From positions 5,187 to 69,186 of the forward strand of contig JAEZFL010000058.1 of assembly GCA_023417515.1 (NCBI GenBank): 64,000 bases of DNA. Direction: 5' to 3'. The first letter of the stretch is position 1. Every line of letters begins with the position of its first letter. The notes below the pieces were generated by a model. It searched no databases. It was not told the DNA's origin and saw only the letters and a list, made by a program, of their open reading frames with translations. Both the position numbers and the translations under genes were made by a program. Shown one piece after another: positions 24,055-32,589 of this stretch. This DNA comes from Pseudomonadota bacterium (GTDB taxonomy: Bacteria; Pseudomonadota; Alphaproteobacteria; Sphingomonadales; Sphingomonadaceae).

Positions 24055-25156
24055 CGAGAAGCCCTCGAATTGCGTCCTCTGCCTCCTCCAGCCGACCGTA
24101 AGTGAGAGCATAAGCGGGGACGGCCTCCAACCAGGCGAGGAAGGCGCGCACCTTTTCATCGGTCAGCGGGTGCCCGAGCCACATCCCTGCCTCGACCAGC
24201 CGCTCCAGGGCCATGAACGGCGACAGCGGCTCGATCCCGGTGCCGGACCCGGCTTCGAAGCGGGGGAAAACCAGCAGGCTCGATGATATCGGCTCGGCCT
24301 GCCACACCTCGCCGGCTGGAACGACCAGCGTCGAACGCCCTTTGCTCGTGGTCAGCCGCCGCCCCTTCGCGAGGTCGGGATGAAGCGGACTCAATGCCAT
24401 CCAGCTTCCCTCCTTGACGTTGAGCGGAACCGGCCAGGGAATGATGTGCCCGGAGCGGTCGACCGGACACATGTCGTCAGCCAGATAGCGAAACCCGCGA
24501 CCGCCAAGCCAGGCGATCAAGGTCGTCTTGCCGCTTCCGGCGAAGGCCGGAAGGCAGATGCCCGTTCCGCCTAGCGCCACGGCGCCGCCATGGATCAACG
24601 TCAAGAGCGCGCGCTCCGGCCAGAGATGAGCGATGATTGCGGCATGGACGGTATCGCGAAGCCCGACCTCTCCCTGGATCTCCGCACGGGGGCGGCCGTC
24701 GACTGACACCAGGGACCGGCCGCCGCCCAGCTTCCTCACCTCGATCCTGAGACTTTCCGGCCCGTCGCCGCATTCCAGGTGAGCGAGCAGCGGCCTCAGG
24801 GCGCGGGCGCGCCGGGCCTCCTCGACGTAGAAACCGATCGTCCGGCCGCGGATGCGGCATCGCCAGCGGGTCGACCAGGTCGGGTCGCCGGCGACCAGCC
24901 CGTCCTCGGCGCCTGCGACAAGCGGGGCTTCGGTCCGATGGCCGTCGCGAACGCTCGCGATCGCGCCGATCTCCCGATCGAGCTGCTCGATATCCAGGCC
25001 TTGGCTGGATGACAGCGTTCGGGCCAGCTCGCGCGGAGACCAGCCGGCGTCCAGCGCTTCCCATATCTCGCTTGCGGCGCGATTGAGAATGAGCAGCCGC
25101 TGGTCGTCGGCTGCAACCAGCGATCCGCCGTCAAAGGGAATTCGAGCAGCGGACAC
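24047..25156 (-). CDS. PqqD-like domain fused to HprK-related kinase
   Basis: About 370 residues. The first 70 residues (LVAADDQRLLILNRAASEIWEAL, then SPRELARTL and IEQLDREI) have the PqqD/RRE peptide-recognition pattern. The rest is HprK-like: IHGGAVALGG, P-loop AGSGKTT at about 206-212, and acidic YLADDMCPVD. In lasso-peptide loci such kinases phosphorylate a C-terminal Ser; here the RRE is fused to the kinase. GTG 25156 is preferred because GGGA lies 5 nt upstream; a TTG at 25198 is the alternative. It overlaps the sulfotransferase by 8 nt and follows the small peptide gene. Confidence 0.78.
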   Translation of the reverse strand: MSAARIPFDGGSLVAADDQRLLILNRAASEIWEALDAGWSPRELARTLSSSQGLDIEQLDREIGAIASVRDGHRTEAPLVAGAEDGLVAGDPTWSTRWRCRIRGRTIGFYVEEARRARALRPLLAHLECGDGPESLRIEVRKLGGGRSLVSVDGRPRAEIQGEVGLRDTVHAAIIAHLWPERALLTLIHGGAVALGGTGICLPAFAGSGKTTLIAWLGGRGFRYLADDMCPVDRSGHIIPWPVPLNVKEGSWMALSPLHPDLAKGRRLTTSKGRSTLVVPAGEVWQAEPISSSLLVFPRFEAGSGTGIEPLSPFMALERLVEAGMWLGHPLTDEKVRAFLAWLEAVPAYALTYGRLEEAEDAIRGLLDD

Positions 25157-25227
25157 GGCGTCCCGGCTACCCCAGTTCGACGGCGCTTGCGGCCGCAAGC
25201 CGGCGGCGCAAGCCGACGATTGGGACC

Positions 25228-25413
25228 CTAGAGAGTGGTGCCTGACGATACCGACTGCGCGGAGGCCTTTCCGTGAAGGAGCATCAGCATAGCCGGCGCC
25301 GTATAGGCGCCGAATATGCCGAGACGCTTCAGCGCCGCACGCCGTGCCTCGTCCGCTGTACCCTGGCCGTCCGCTTCCGGAGTCTCGTTATCGTCGATCG
25401 GCATATCGCTCAT
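25228..25413 (-). CDS. Small peptide, candidate precursor of a modified peptide
   Basis: 61 residues. An acidic N-terminal part (1-22) leads to RRAALKRLG (24-32, loosely like a twin-arginine motif), a hydrophobic stretch FGAYTAPAMLMLL (34-46), and HGKASAQ with a signal-peptidase-like ASA|Q site at 50-52. Only nine residues follow, QSVSSGTTL, of which five are Ser or Thr. It lies 30-70 nt upstream of the PqqD-kinase gene on the same strand and divergent from a radical SAM gene. This fits a modification substrate; no homologue is recognised by eye. Confidence 0.6.
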   Translation of the reverse strand: MSDMPIDDNETPEADGQGTADEARRAALKRLGIFGAYTAPAMLMLLHGKASAQSVSSGTTL

Positions 25414-25437
25414 CGGTCGTCTTCATCCCCCGCTCGT

Positions 25438-25467
25438 TTGACACGCTGACGCCTCCTCTCTTAATCT
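25438..25467 (+). promoter_or_regulatory. Candidate sigma-70 promoter for the radical SAM gene
   Basis: TTGACA (25438-25443) and, after 18 nt, TAATCT (25462-25467). It lies 68 nt before the TTG start, in the divergent gap with the peptide gene. The -35 is a perfect consensus in a GC-rich background. Confidence 0.45.
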
Positions 25468-25487
25468 GGATTAGGCGGGGAAACAAT

Positions 25488-25509
25488 GTTGGCGAAGTTA
25501 GGCGAGGTT
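25488..25509. repeat. Phased GTT-GGCGA direct repeats in the divergent gap
   Basis: Three near-copies, GTTGGCGAA, GTTAGGCGAG and GTTCGGCG, begin at 25488, 25497 and 25507, spaced about one helical turn. They lie between the candidate promoter and the ribosome binding site of the radical SAM gene. Confidence 0.4.
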
Positions 25510-25534
25510 CGGCGCTCTCAAGAGGAGAGCCTGT

Positions 25535-26677
25535 TTGCGGGATAAGGCCTTCCTCGCATTCGTGATGAGCCACGCTTGCCCGCTCAAGTGCAATTTCTGC
25601 TGCAGCACGCGCGAGGTGGTCGGCGGGGGGCGGATCAGCCGTGCCATGCTGACCGACTGCATGATCCGGTTCGCGCCGCACCCGGCGGTGGCGCGCTTCT
25701 CCTTCACCGGGGGCGAGCCGTTCCTGTACCTCGACGACATCAAGGCCGGGATCGCTGCCGCGCGCTCGGCCGGCGCGACGCAGCCGATCCACATCATGAC
25801 CTCGGCCCACTGGGCCAGGGACAGGGACCAGGTCATGGAGACTCTGGGCGGGCTTCGCGACCTCGGGCTCGACCTGATCGGTCTCAGCTATGATGACGAA
25901 CATGCCCGGTGGGTGACGAAGCAGCAGATCGATCTGGTCGGCGAGGCCGCGCTCGATCTCGGCATCACCGTGCACCTCATCGGGACCTTCTGGGAACCGG
26001 ACGGCAGGGTCGAAAGCCTGCTTCCCGATCTGGCCGCGCGGCCCGGCGCCCATAGCTACAATTACCCGGTGGCCGAAATGGGCCGGGCGAAGCGAAGCGC
26101 ATCGTGGCCGCGCCGCTACGCCATCCCCAGGGAGGACAAATATTCGTGCGGGCGGCCGGGAATATACAGCCTCGCCGTCTATCCGGACGGCGAGGTCTAT
26201 CCGTGCTGCTCGGGCGGGCTGCAGATCGAAGGCAAGCTGTCCTGCGGCAACGTCAACCGGGATGCGCCGGATCGGATCGTCTACGCGGCGCTGACCAACT
26301 TCCACGTCAGGATGGTCAAGGAATTCGGTTGGGGCATTCTCTATGCCCTCGTGGAGCGGGAGGCGCCGGAGCTCTTGGGCGAGCTTCCGAGCATCGACGA
26401 GGCAGATGGAGTCTGCGTCATCTGCCGGGACCTCAACCTTGGGTTCGCCGACAGGCTTGCGCCCATCTACACGAAGATCGAGACGGAATATGCACGCGCC
26501 CGCGCCGAGCTCGAGTGGCGCGATCGCGAGGCGGCGGACAGGTGGACGGGGCGTCGGCGGGTGGGTGACGCGATGATGTCGTCTGCCGAATTCCAGGACC
26601 TTATCGTCGACGACCGCGACACCCGGCTCGACTATCTGGCCGGGACGCTACAGGTCGGCGGCCCGCCGGCGGGCTGA
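25535..26677 (+). CDS. Radical SAM protein with SPASM-like C-terminus
   Basis: 380 residues. C15-X3-C19-X2-C22 (CPLKCNFC) binds the SAM cluster and GGEP (59-62) binds SAM. Later cysteines C205, C224, C225, C237, C294 and C297 resemble a SPASM/twitch domain holding extra Fe-S clusters, as in enzymes that modify ribosomal peptides. TTG 25535 is chosen because GAGGAG ends about 7 nt upstream and the first beta strand KAFLAFVMSHA is needed; the next ATG would cut it. No leader-binding domain is attached; the PqqD domain of the divergent kinase could supply it. Confidence 0.88.
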   Translation: MRDKAFLAFVMSHACPLKCNFCCSTREVVGGGRISRAMLTDCMIRFAPHPAVARFSFTGGEPFLYLDDIKAGIAAARSAGATQPIHIMTSAHWARDRDQVMETLGGLRDLGLDLIGLSYDDEHARWVTKQQIDLVGEAALDLGITVHLIGTFWEPDGRVESLLPDLAARPGAHSYNYPVAEMGRAKRSASWPRRYAIPREDKYSCGRPGIYSLAVYPDGEVYPCCSGGLQIEGKLSCGNVNRDAPDRIVYAALTNFHVRMVKEFGWGILYALVEREAPELLGELPSIDEADGVCVICRDLNLGFADRLAPIYTKIETEYARARAELEWRDREAADRWTGRRRVGDAMMSSAEFQDLIVDDRDTRLDYLAGTLQVGGPPAG

Positions 26678-26757
26678 CCGGTCCGGTCGAAGCGTCACCA
26701 CCCCGGACAAAAACCAACAAGCGTCTTTCGGGTAGCCGCGGGCTCCGAACGGCGGAA

Positions 26758-27849
26758 TCAATCCACGAACGTACCCGGATGGTGATCCTGCGCTCCGGAC
26801 CGGACAGGCAGCGGAGAATCCAGGAGGTCGCCAAGGCACATCGGGCTGGCGGACAATGTGGGGTGCGGCGAATAACCGGCATGCCAGCGTCTGGGCTCGA
26901 TAATGTCCCGTGCGATGCTCATGCTGAACAGCCGCCGGGGATGGGCCGACCGGTTGTCGGGGCCCGCATGGAGCAAGTCGCTCAGATAGAGAATGACCGT
27001 GCCCTTCCGCGGCGCCGTCCGCACCAGTGAGAACAGGTTGTCCAGGGCCTTGCGGTGGCGGATTAGCTTCCACAACGTGCTCGGGCCGAGCATATGAAGG
27101 CCGAATTGGGAATTCTTTCCCAGCGCAAAGCGCAGCAGGTTCGGCTGATGCTCATCCCACTTGCGCGAGAACACCCTGTCAAGAAATTCGCCAGGTGCAA
27201 GCGGGACCGCTTCGTCGCTCCGCATGCCCCATAGTTTCTTCAGATTATGAAGAAGGATGCGCCAGTTACATCTTATTCGGAACAGGTCCATCATCTTACG
27301 GGCGTCGCCGTCATGCCGGCTTCCGGCACGGCCGCACAGATGGGTGCCCGGAACGAACACCGTCCCGCCCTGCTGCTCGGAGACATCGTCCACCGCGGCA
27401 AAAAGGCTGATCACGCCGCTCGGGTCGCGGTGAATATATTGGTGCGATGAGCCGAGATAGCTGGTCAGGGTGGTGATCTCGAGAAGCTGATGCGACCGCC
27501 CGCAATATTCGGAGAGTATGCCCTCCAGTCGCTGGCACAATGTGGCGGCGAAGCTGGTCACAAGCGGGGTCGACGGAAGGGAGCAGAAGTCGCGGCGCAG
27601 ATAACGGTTGTCCGTTTCGCTGGCGAAGGCGCACCGGCTGCGATCCGGATCGTCGATGGTTCGACCGATCAGCTCCGCGCCGACATCCGCCTGCTCGTCC
27701 GACAGGAGGCCGGTCAAGATGACCAGGCCGTAAGTGTCCATGGTCGCCAGGGCTTGTCGGACGCAATCGACCCCAAGCTTGCCTTCTTCGTCCAGGACGG
27801 CGCGCACTTCGAACGCGGACGTATCGTTGGAAATCTCAAGCCCATCCAT
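26758..27849 (-). CDS. Phytanoyl-CoA dioxygenase (PhyH)-type Fe(II)/2OG oxygenase
   Basis: About 363 residues from ATG 27849. The iron site is His140-X-Asp142 (QYIHRDPSG) and a distal His294 in LSDLLHAGPDNRS, with Arg300/305 for 2-oxoglutarate. A 100-residue insertion (about 180-280) separates the two parts of the site. Such enzymes hydroxylate small molecules or peptides. The frame is open to 28179 but the upstream part has no clear homology, so the start is uncertain. It closes the RiPP-like cluster and converges on the radical SAM gene. Confidence 0.75.
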   Translation of the reverse strand: MDGLEISNDTSAFEVRAVLDEEGKLGVDCVRQALATMDTYGLVILTGLLSDEQADVGAELIGRTIDDPDRSRCAFASETDNRYLRRDFCSLPSTPLVTSFAATLCQRLEGILSEYCGRSHQLLEITTLTSYLGSSHQYIHRDPSGVISLFAAVDDVSEQQGGTVFVPGTHLCGRAGSRHDGDARKMMDLFRIRCNWRILLHNLKKLWGMRSDEAVPLAPGEFLDRVFSRKWDEHQPNLLRFALGKNSQFGLHMLGPSTLWKLIRHRKALDNLFSLVRTAPRKGTVILYLSDLLHAGPDNRSAHPRRLFSMSIARDIIEPRRWHAGYSPHPTLSASPMCLGDLLDSPLPVRSGAQDHHPGTFVD

Positions 27850-28144
27850 GCGAACCCGCCCGATAATGTCCCCGCCTTCCCCGAATGGCCTGCCGTCTGC
27901 CGTCACATCGATGCGAGGCGGTGCTGGAGGCGTGCCGCCCCGTTGATTGGCCCAGAAGATTCTACATCGCGTTAACTGGACGATCGCCAGGAGGACATTG
28001 TCCGACCGATCGCCGAGCGGCCCTTCCCTTCTCCGCGCCGCCTCTCTCCTCGTCGCCTCCGCGTGAACCCCGCTCCTGACGCCGCCTGTGGATAGAACAT
28101 CCGGGCAACTTGCCTCGCGCCCCGGCGCCTCCCATAACCCCGCC

Positions 28145-30130
28145 ATGTCAGACGATCTGTTCGCGTCCTCCTCCCGCACGGCGGCCGATTACGACGCCTC
28201 CCATATCGAGGTTCTCGAGGGGCTGGAGCCGGTCCGCCGCCGCCCGGGCATGTATATCGGCGGCATCGACGAGCGCGCGCTTCACCATCTCGCCGCCGAG
28301 GTTCTCGACAACTCGATGGACGAGGCGGTCGCCGGCCACGCCACCCGCATCGAGGTGACCCTGGAGCCCGGGAACCGGCTCACCATCACCGACAACGGCC
28401 GCGGAATCCCGGTCGACGAGCACCCGAAATATCCCGGCAAGTCGGCGCTCGAGGTGATCCTCACCACGCTCCATTCGGGCGGCAAATTCTCCGACAAGGC
28501 CTATGCGACCTCCGGCGGCCTCCACGGCGTCGGAGTCAGCGTCGTCAACGCGCTGTCGACCGAGACGGTGATCGAGGTCGCCCGGAACCGCGAGCTCTAC
28601 CGCCAGACTTTTGCGCGTGGCCTCCCGACCAGCACCCTCCAGAAGATCGGCGCCGCGCCCAACCGCCGCGGCACCACCACCAGCTTCGTCCCCGATCCCG
28701 ACATTTTCGGCGAGGGCACGCATTTCCGCCCGGCGCGGCTGTACCGGCTCGCCCGCTCCAAGGCCTATCTGTTCGCGGGCGTCGAGATCCGCTGGCGCTG
28801 CGACCCGTCGCTGATCAACGACGGCGAAGAGATTCCCGCCGAGGCGGTGTTCCAGTTCCCCGGCGGCCTCGCCGACCATCTGAAGGAGCAGGTCGGCACG
28901 CGCGAGTGCGCGACCAACCAGTTCTTCGCCGGCAAGCAGGAATTCCCGAACGGCCAGGGCACGGTCGAATGGGCGGTGGCCTGGCCTTTGTGGAGCGACG
29001 GCGCCGCATCCTATTATTGCAACACCATCCCGACGCCCGACGGAGGCACCCACGAGCAGGGGCTTCGCGCCGCGCTCACCAAGGGCATCCGCGCGTTCGG
29101 CGAGCTGGTCGGCCAGAAGAAGGCCAAGGACATCCAGGCCGAGGACCTCCTCGCGCCGGCCGAGCTGATGCTATCGGTGTTCATCAAGGACCCGCAGTTC
29201 CAGAGCCAGACCAAGGACCGGCTGACCTCGCCCGACGCGGCGCGGCTGGTCGAGAATGCGGTCCGCGACCATTTCGACCATTATCTGTCGGACCATATGG
29301 ACCGCGGCCGCGCCTTGCTCGGCTACGTGCTCGACCGAATGGACGAGCGCCTCAAGCGCAAGCAGGAGCGCGAGGTCAAGCGCAAGACCGCGACCTCGGC
29401 GCGCAAGCTGCGCCTGCCCGGCAAGCTCACCGACTGCGCCAACGACGATCCCGCGGGCACCGAATTGTTCATCGTCGAGGGCGACAGCGCCGGCGGCTCG
29501 GCCAAGCAGGCGCGCGACCGCAAGACCCAGGCGATCCTCCCCATCCGCGGCAAGATTTTGAACGTCGCCTCGGCGTCCGCGGACAAGATCCGCGCCAACC
29601 AGGAGATTGCCGATCTTATTTTGGCGATGGGCTGCGGCACCCGCGACCGCTGCAACCCCGACGATTTGCGCTACGAGCGCATCGTCATCATGACCGACGC
29701 CGACGTCGACGGCGCCCACATCGCCACCCTCCTCATGACGTTCTTTTTTCAAGAAATGCCGGATGTCGTGAGGAAGGGCGCGCTCTACCTGGCGCAGCCG
29801 CCGCTGTACCGGCTCGTCAGCGGCGCGACGATCGAATATGCCCGCGACGACGCCCACCGCGCCGAGCTCGAGCGGACATTGTTCAAGGGCAAGAAGGTCG
29901 AGGTCAGCCGCTTCAAGGGCCTCGGCGAGATGAACCCCGGCCAGCTTCGCGAGACCACGATGGACCCGAAGACGCGCTCGCTGATCCGGATCACCCTTCC
30001 GCAGGATTATGAGGAACGAAGCGCGGTCCGCGACCTCGTCGACCGGTTGATGGGCCGCAACCCCGAGCATCGCTTCCAGTTCATCCAGAGCCACGCCGCC
30101 GAGCTGGATGAGGAAGCGATCGACGCATGA
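28145..30130 (+). CDS. parE: DNA topoisomerase IV subunit B
   Basis: 661 residues. ParE powers decatenation of sister chromosomes with ParC. ATP site: LDNSMDEAVAGHA, DNGRGIPV and GGLHGVGVSVVNALS. TOPRIM: FIVEGDSAGGSA and the metal motif DADVDGAHI. C-terminal EVSRFKGLGEMNPGQL is also typical. It has the short ParE length, not the GyrB one. ATG 28145 gives MSDDLFASS, a normal start. Confidence 0.95.
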   Translation: MSDDLFASSSRTAADYDASHIEVLEGLEPVRRRPGMYIGGIDERALHHLAAEVLDNSMDEAVAGHATRIEVTLEPGNRLTITDNGRGIPVDEHPKYPGKSALEVILTTLHSGGKFSDKAYATSGGLHGVGVSVVNALSTETVIEVARNRELYRQTFARGLPTSTLQKIGAAPNRRGTTTSFVPDPDIFGEGTHFRPARLYRLARSKAYLFAGVEIRWRCDPSLINDGEEIPAEAVFQFPGGLADHLKEQVGTRECATNQFFAGKQEFPNGQGTVEWAVAWPLWSDGAASYYCNTIPTPDGGTHEQGLRAALTKGIRAFGELVGQKKAKDIQAEDLLAPAELMLSVFIKDPQFQSQTKDRLTSPDAARLVENAVRDHFDHYLSDHMDRGRALLGYVLDRMDERLKRKQEREVKRKTATSARKLRLPGKLTDCANDDPAGTELFIVEGDSAGGSAKQARDRKTQAILPIRGKILNVASASADKIRANQEIADLILAMGCGTRDRCNPDDLRYERIVIMTDADVDGAHIATLLMTFFFQEMPDVVRKGALYLAQPPLYRLVSGATIEYARDDAHRAELERTLFKGKKVEVSRFKGLGEMNPGQLRETTMDPKTRSLIRITLPQDYEERSAVRDLVDRLMGRNPEHRFQFIQSHAAELDEEAIDA

Positions 30131-30429
30131 CCCGCTTCGCCAGCGTGCCCCGGGTCACGGCCGCCGGCGCCGTGGCCGCGCTCGCCGCGTTGCTGATGTG
30201 GGTGCTCTACGGGCGGTGGCCCGAGACGTTCGTCCTGCCCTATGTGCTCGCGCTCGTCGCCACAGCCGGCTGCGGCCTGTTCATCCTGTTCGCGACGATC
30301 ACCGACGCGGTCAACAACCCGCGCAGGGGCGTGCGCATCCGGCCGATCCGCGGCTTCGACGTTGCGGTCGGAGTGCTTTTCGCCGGGCCGTCCTTGTGGG
30401 CCTTGAGCCCGTTCTTCGGCGCCATCTGA
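30127..30429 (+). CDS. Small membrane protein of unknown function
   Basis: 100 residues with three hydrophobic segments (GAVAALAALLMWVLYG, a PYVLALVATAGCGLFILFAT block, and VAVGVLFAGPSLWALSPF). It overlaps the parE stop by 4 nt (ATGA) and is probably translated from the same message. No family recognised; ends just before a convergent small gene. Confidence 0.65.
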   Translation: MTRFASVPRVTAAGAVAALAALLMWVLYGRWPETFVLPYVLALVATAGCGLFILFATITDAVNNPRRGVRIRPIRGFDVAVGVLFAGPSLWALSPFFGAI

Positions 30430-30675
30430 TCAGGCGGCGTCGATCGACGCCTCGATCATCCGCTCCCACACCGCCGTGTCGCCCGCCTGGGCCGCCGCCT
30501 CGTCGGGCTCGCGCATCGTCTTCAGGATCGACACCGCGTCGTCGCGATACATGAACCACACCTCGTCGACCTTCTCGCCGGCCGAGGGGTCGTCGCCATC
30601 CGCATTGGCGCTGAGCACCCGTCCCGCGATCACTCGGGCGATGCGCTCGACCAGGCTGGTGGTGGCAACGGGCAT
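30430..30675 (-). CDS. Conserved-looking small acidic protein
   Basis: 81 residues, soluble, acidic, with two likely helices (LVERIARVIAGRVLSA and VWERMIEASIDAA) around a FMYRDDAVSILKTM core. No motif for a catalytic role. It converges on the membrane gene with no gap and diverges from the beta-lactamase-like gene. Function unknown. Confidence 0.55.
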   Translation of the reverse strand: MPVATTSLVERIARVIAGRVLSANADGDDPSAGEKVDEVWFMYRDDAVSILKTMREPDEAAAQAGDTAVWERMIEASIDAA

Positions 30676-30759
30676 GATGTCCTCCAAGAAAGCTTCGGAC
30701 CTGTAACGGTGGAAGCGAAGTCTGGTTTCGCTTAAGCTTGCCGGCAGGGGGACACAGCC

Positions 30760-32058
30760 ATGATCCGCACCATCTTGATCGGCCTTGCCATCGTCTTGCC
30801 GGCGGCGCCCGCCGTCGCACTCGCCCAGCCGCCAGCCGCCGCGGCCGCCGCGCCGGAGCTTCGCCAGGCGGCCGAGTCCATCGTCGGAGTCCTTCGCGGC
30901 ACCGCCGACCTCGGATCCACCTTCACCCCGGGCTTCCTTGCTCAGGTCCCCGAGGCGCAGATCAACCAGATTTCCGCCAGCCTCGCCCAGCAGCATGGCG
31001 CGGTCCAGGCGCTGGACTCGGTCCAGCCGCGCTCCGCGACCGCGGCCACGATCCGGCTCCGCACCGAACGGGCCGTCCTGGTCATGGATCTGGCCATCGA
31101 GCCGCAGCCGCCGCATCGTATCACCCAGCTGCTCGTCACCGGCGTCGAGCCGGTCGGCGGCGACAGCTTCGCGGCGGTGGCCCAGGAGCTCCAGGCGCTG
31201 CCCGGCCAGGTCAGCTTCGCCGTCGCCCGCCTCGACGATGCAGGCCCGACCTTGATCGCGAGCCACAATCCCGACCAGGCGCTGGCCATCGGCTCGACCT
31301 TCAAGCTGATCATTCTCGGCGAGGTTTCGCGCCAGGTCCGCTCCGGCCGGCTGCGCTGGGACCAGGTCGTCGAGCTGGAGCGCCACTCGCTTCCGAGCGG
31401 CCTCCTCCAGGACTGGCCGCTCGGTTCGCCCGTCACGGTCCACACGCTCGCCGGCCTGATGATCTCGCGAAGCGACAACACCGCGACCGACGCGCTTCTG
31501 CGCCTCGCCGGGCGCGACAATGTCGAGCGGATGATGACGACGATGGGCATGCGCTCGGCGGCGCGCAACCGGCCCTTCCTGACCACCATGGAGGCCTTCC
31601 AGCTCAAGGCGGAAGACGGGCCGATCCTCGCCCAATGGCGCGCGGCCGACGAGACCACCCGCCGCCGCATGCTGCGCGAGCGTTACGAGCAAGGCGGCGC
31701 GGCGATCGACGTCACCCGCCTCGGCGTCGGCACGCCGATGGCGATCGACACGGTCGAATGGTTCGCCTCGGCTGCCGACCTCGCACGGGTGATGGACTGG
31801 CTCCGCCGCAACGGCGATGAAATCACCCACGGCATCCTCGCGATCAGCCCCGGCATGCCGCGCCCCGCCGCCGCGCCCTACAGCTATGTCGGCTTCAAGG
31901 GCGGCTCCGAGCCCGGGGTGATCAACCTCACCTGGCTCGTCCGCAACAATGAAGGCGTGTGGCATGTGGTGACCGGAAGCTGGAACAACCCCGCCGCCGC
32001 CGTCGAGGAAAGCCGCTTCATGGCCCTGATCGGCCGCGCCCTGCCGCTCACCCGCTAG
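30760..32058 (+). CDS. Beta-lactamase-fold serine hydrolase, exported
   Basis: 432 residues with a signal peptide (cleavage near ALAQ). Class A-like active site: S179-T-F-K182, then SDN at 238-240, and a GFKGG in place of KTG near 370. The first 150 residues are extra and may hold a DUF3887/Cpl-7-like accessory domain. It is likely a periplasmic serine hydrolase of the PBP/beta-lactamase superfamily; the loss of a standard KTG makes true beta-lactamase activity doubtful. Starts at an ATG with upstream GGGGGA ribosome binding site. Confidence 0.8.
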   Translation: MIRTILIGLAIVLPAAPAVALAQPPAAAAAAPELRQAAESIVGVLRGTADLGSTFTPGFLAQVPEAQINQISASLAQQHGAVQALDSVQPRSATAATIRLRTERAVLVMDLAIEPQPPHRITQLLVTGVEPVGGDSFAAVAQELQALPGQVSFAVARLDDAGPTLIASHNPDQALAIGSTFKLIILGEVSRQVRSGRLRWDQVVELERHSLPSGLLQDWPLGSPVTVHTLAGLMISRSDNTATDALLRLAGRDNVERMMTTMGMRSAARNRPFLTTMEAFQLKAEDGPILAQWRAADETTRRRMLRERYEQGGAAIDVTRLGVGTPMAIDTVEWFASAADLARVMDWLRRNGDEITHGILAISPGMPRPAAAPYSYVGFKGGSEPGVINLTWLVRNNEGVWHVVTGSWNNPAAAVEESRFMALIGRALPLTR

Positions 32059-32102
32059 GGGCGCTTAACCCGATCTTATCCGCGTCTTGCTACGCAGCCG
32101 CC

Positions 32103-32585
32103 ATGCAGCAGCGCGCCCCTTCCTTCGGCCGCAAGTGCGCCGGTTCCGAGGAGCCGGAACGCAGCCCGATCAGCTTCGGCAAGGCCACCGATGAAAGCGA
32201 CCTGGACCGTCGCCGCGAGGAGTTCATCGCCGCGGAGCGCGCCCGCCGGCAGCAGGAAAGCCCCTACGGCTCGCCGGTCGACCCTGGCTTCGCCCCGAGC
32301 CGTCCGATCGCGAAGAAGTCGGTCAGCACCGCCTACATCCTGTGGTTCGTGACAGGTGCCTTCGCCGGCCACCATTTCTATCTCGGCAGCGCCTCGATCG
32401 GCTTCGCCCAGATCTGCCTCAGGCTGGTCGGGATCATGATGTTCCTGTCCGGCGACGGCTTCGGACTCTATCTCCTCGCCGCCGCCTTCCTATGGCTGCT
32501 CGTCGACGCCGCGCTGCTCCCGGACATGACCCGCAAGGCCAATGCCAAGGCCGCGGCCATCGCCTCCGGCCGGGACTTCGCCTGA
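32103..32585 (+). CDS. TM2-domain membrane protein
   Basis: 160 residues. An N-terminal polar part (to about 78) precedes the TM2 domain: AYILWFVTGAFAGHHFYLG, a short loop, then FGLYLLAAAFLWLLVDAALLPDM. The GxxGxHxFYLG motif between the helices is the family mark. Function of bacterial TM2 proteins is unknown. It ends 4 nt before the convergent apaG. Confidence 0.82.
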   Translation: MQQRAPSFGRKCAGSEEPERSPISFGKATDESDLDRRREEFIAAERARRQQESPYGSPVDPGFAPSRPIAKKSVSTAYILWFVTGAFAGHHFYLGSASIGFAQICLRLVGIMMFLSGDGFGLYLLAAAFLWLLVDAALLPDMTRKANAKAAAIASGRDFA

Positions 32586-32589
32586 CGCT

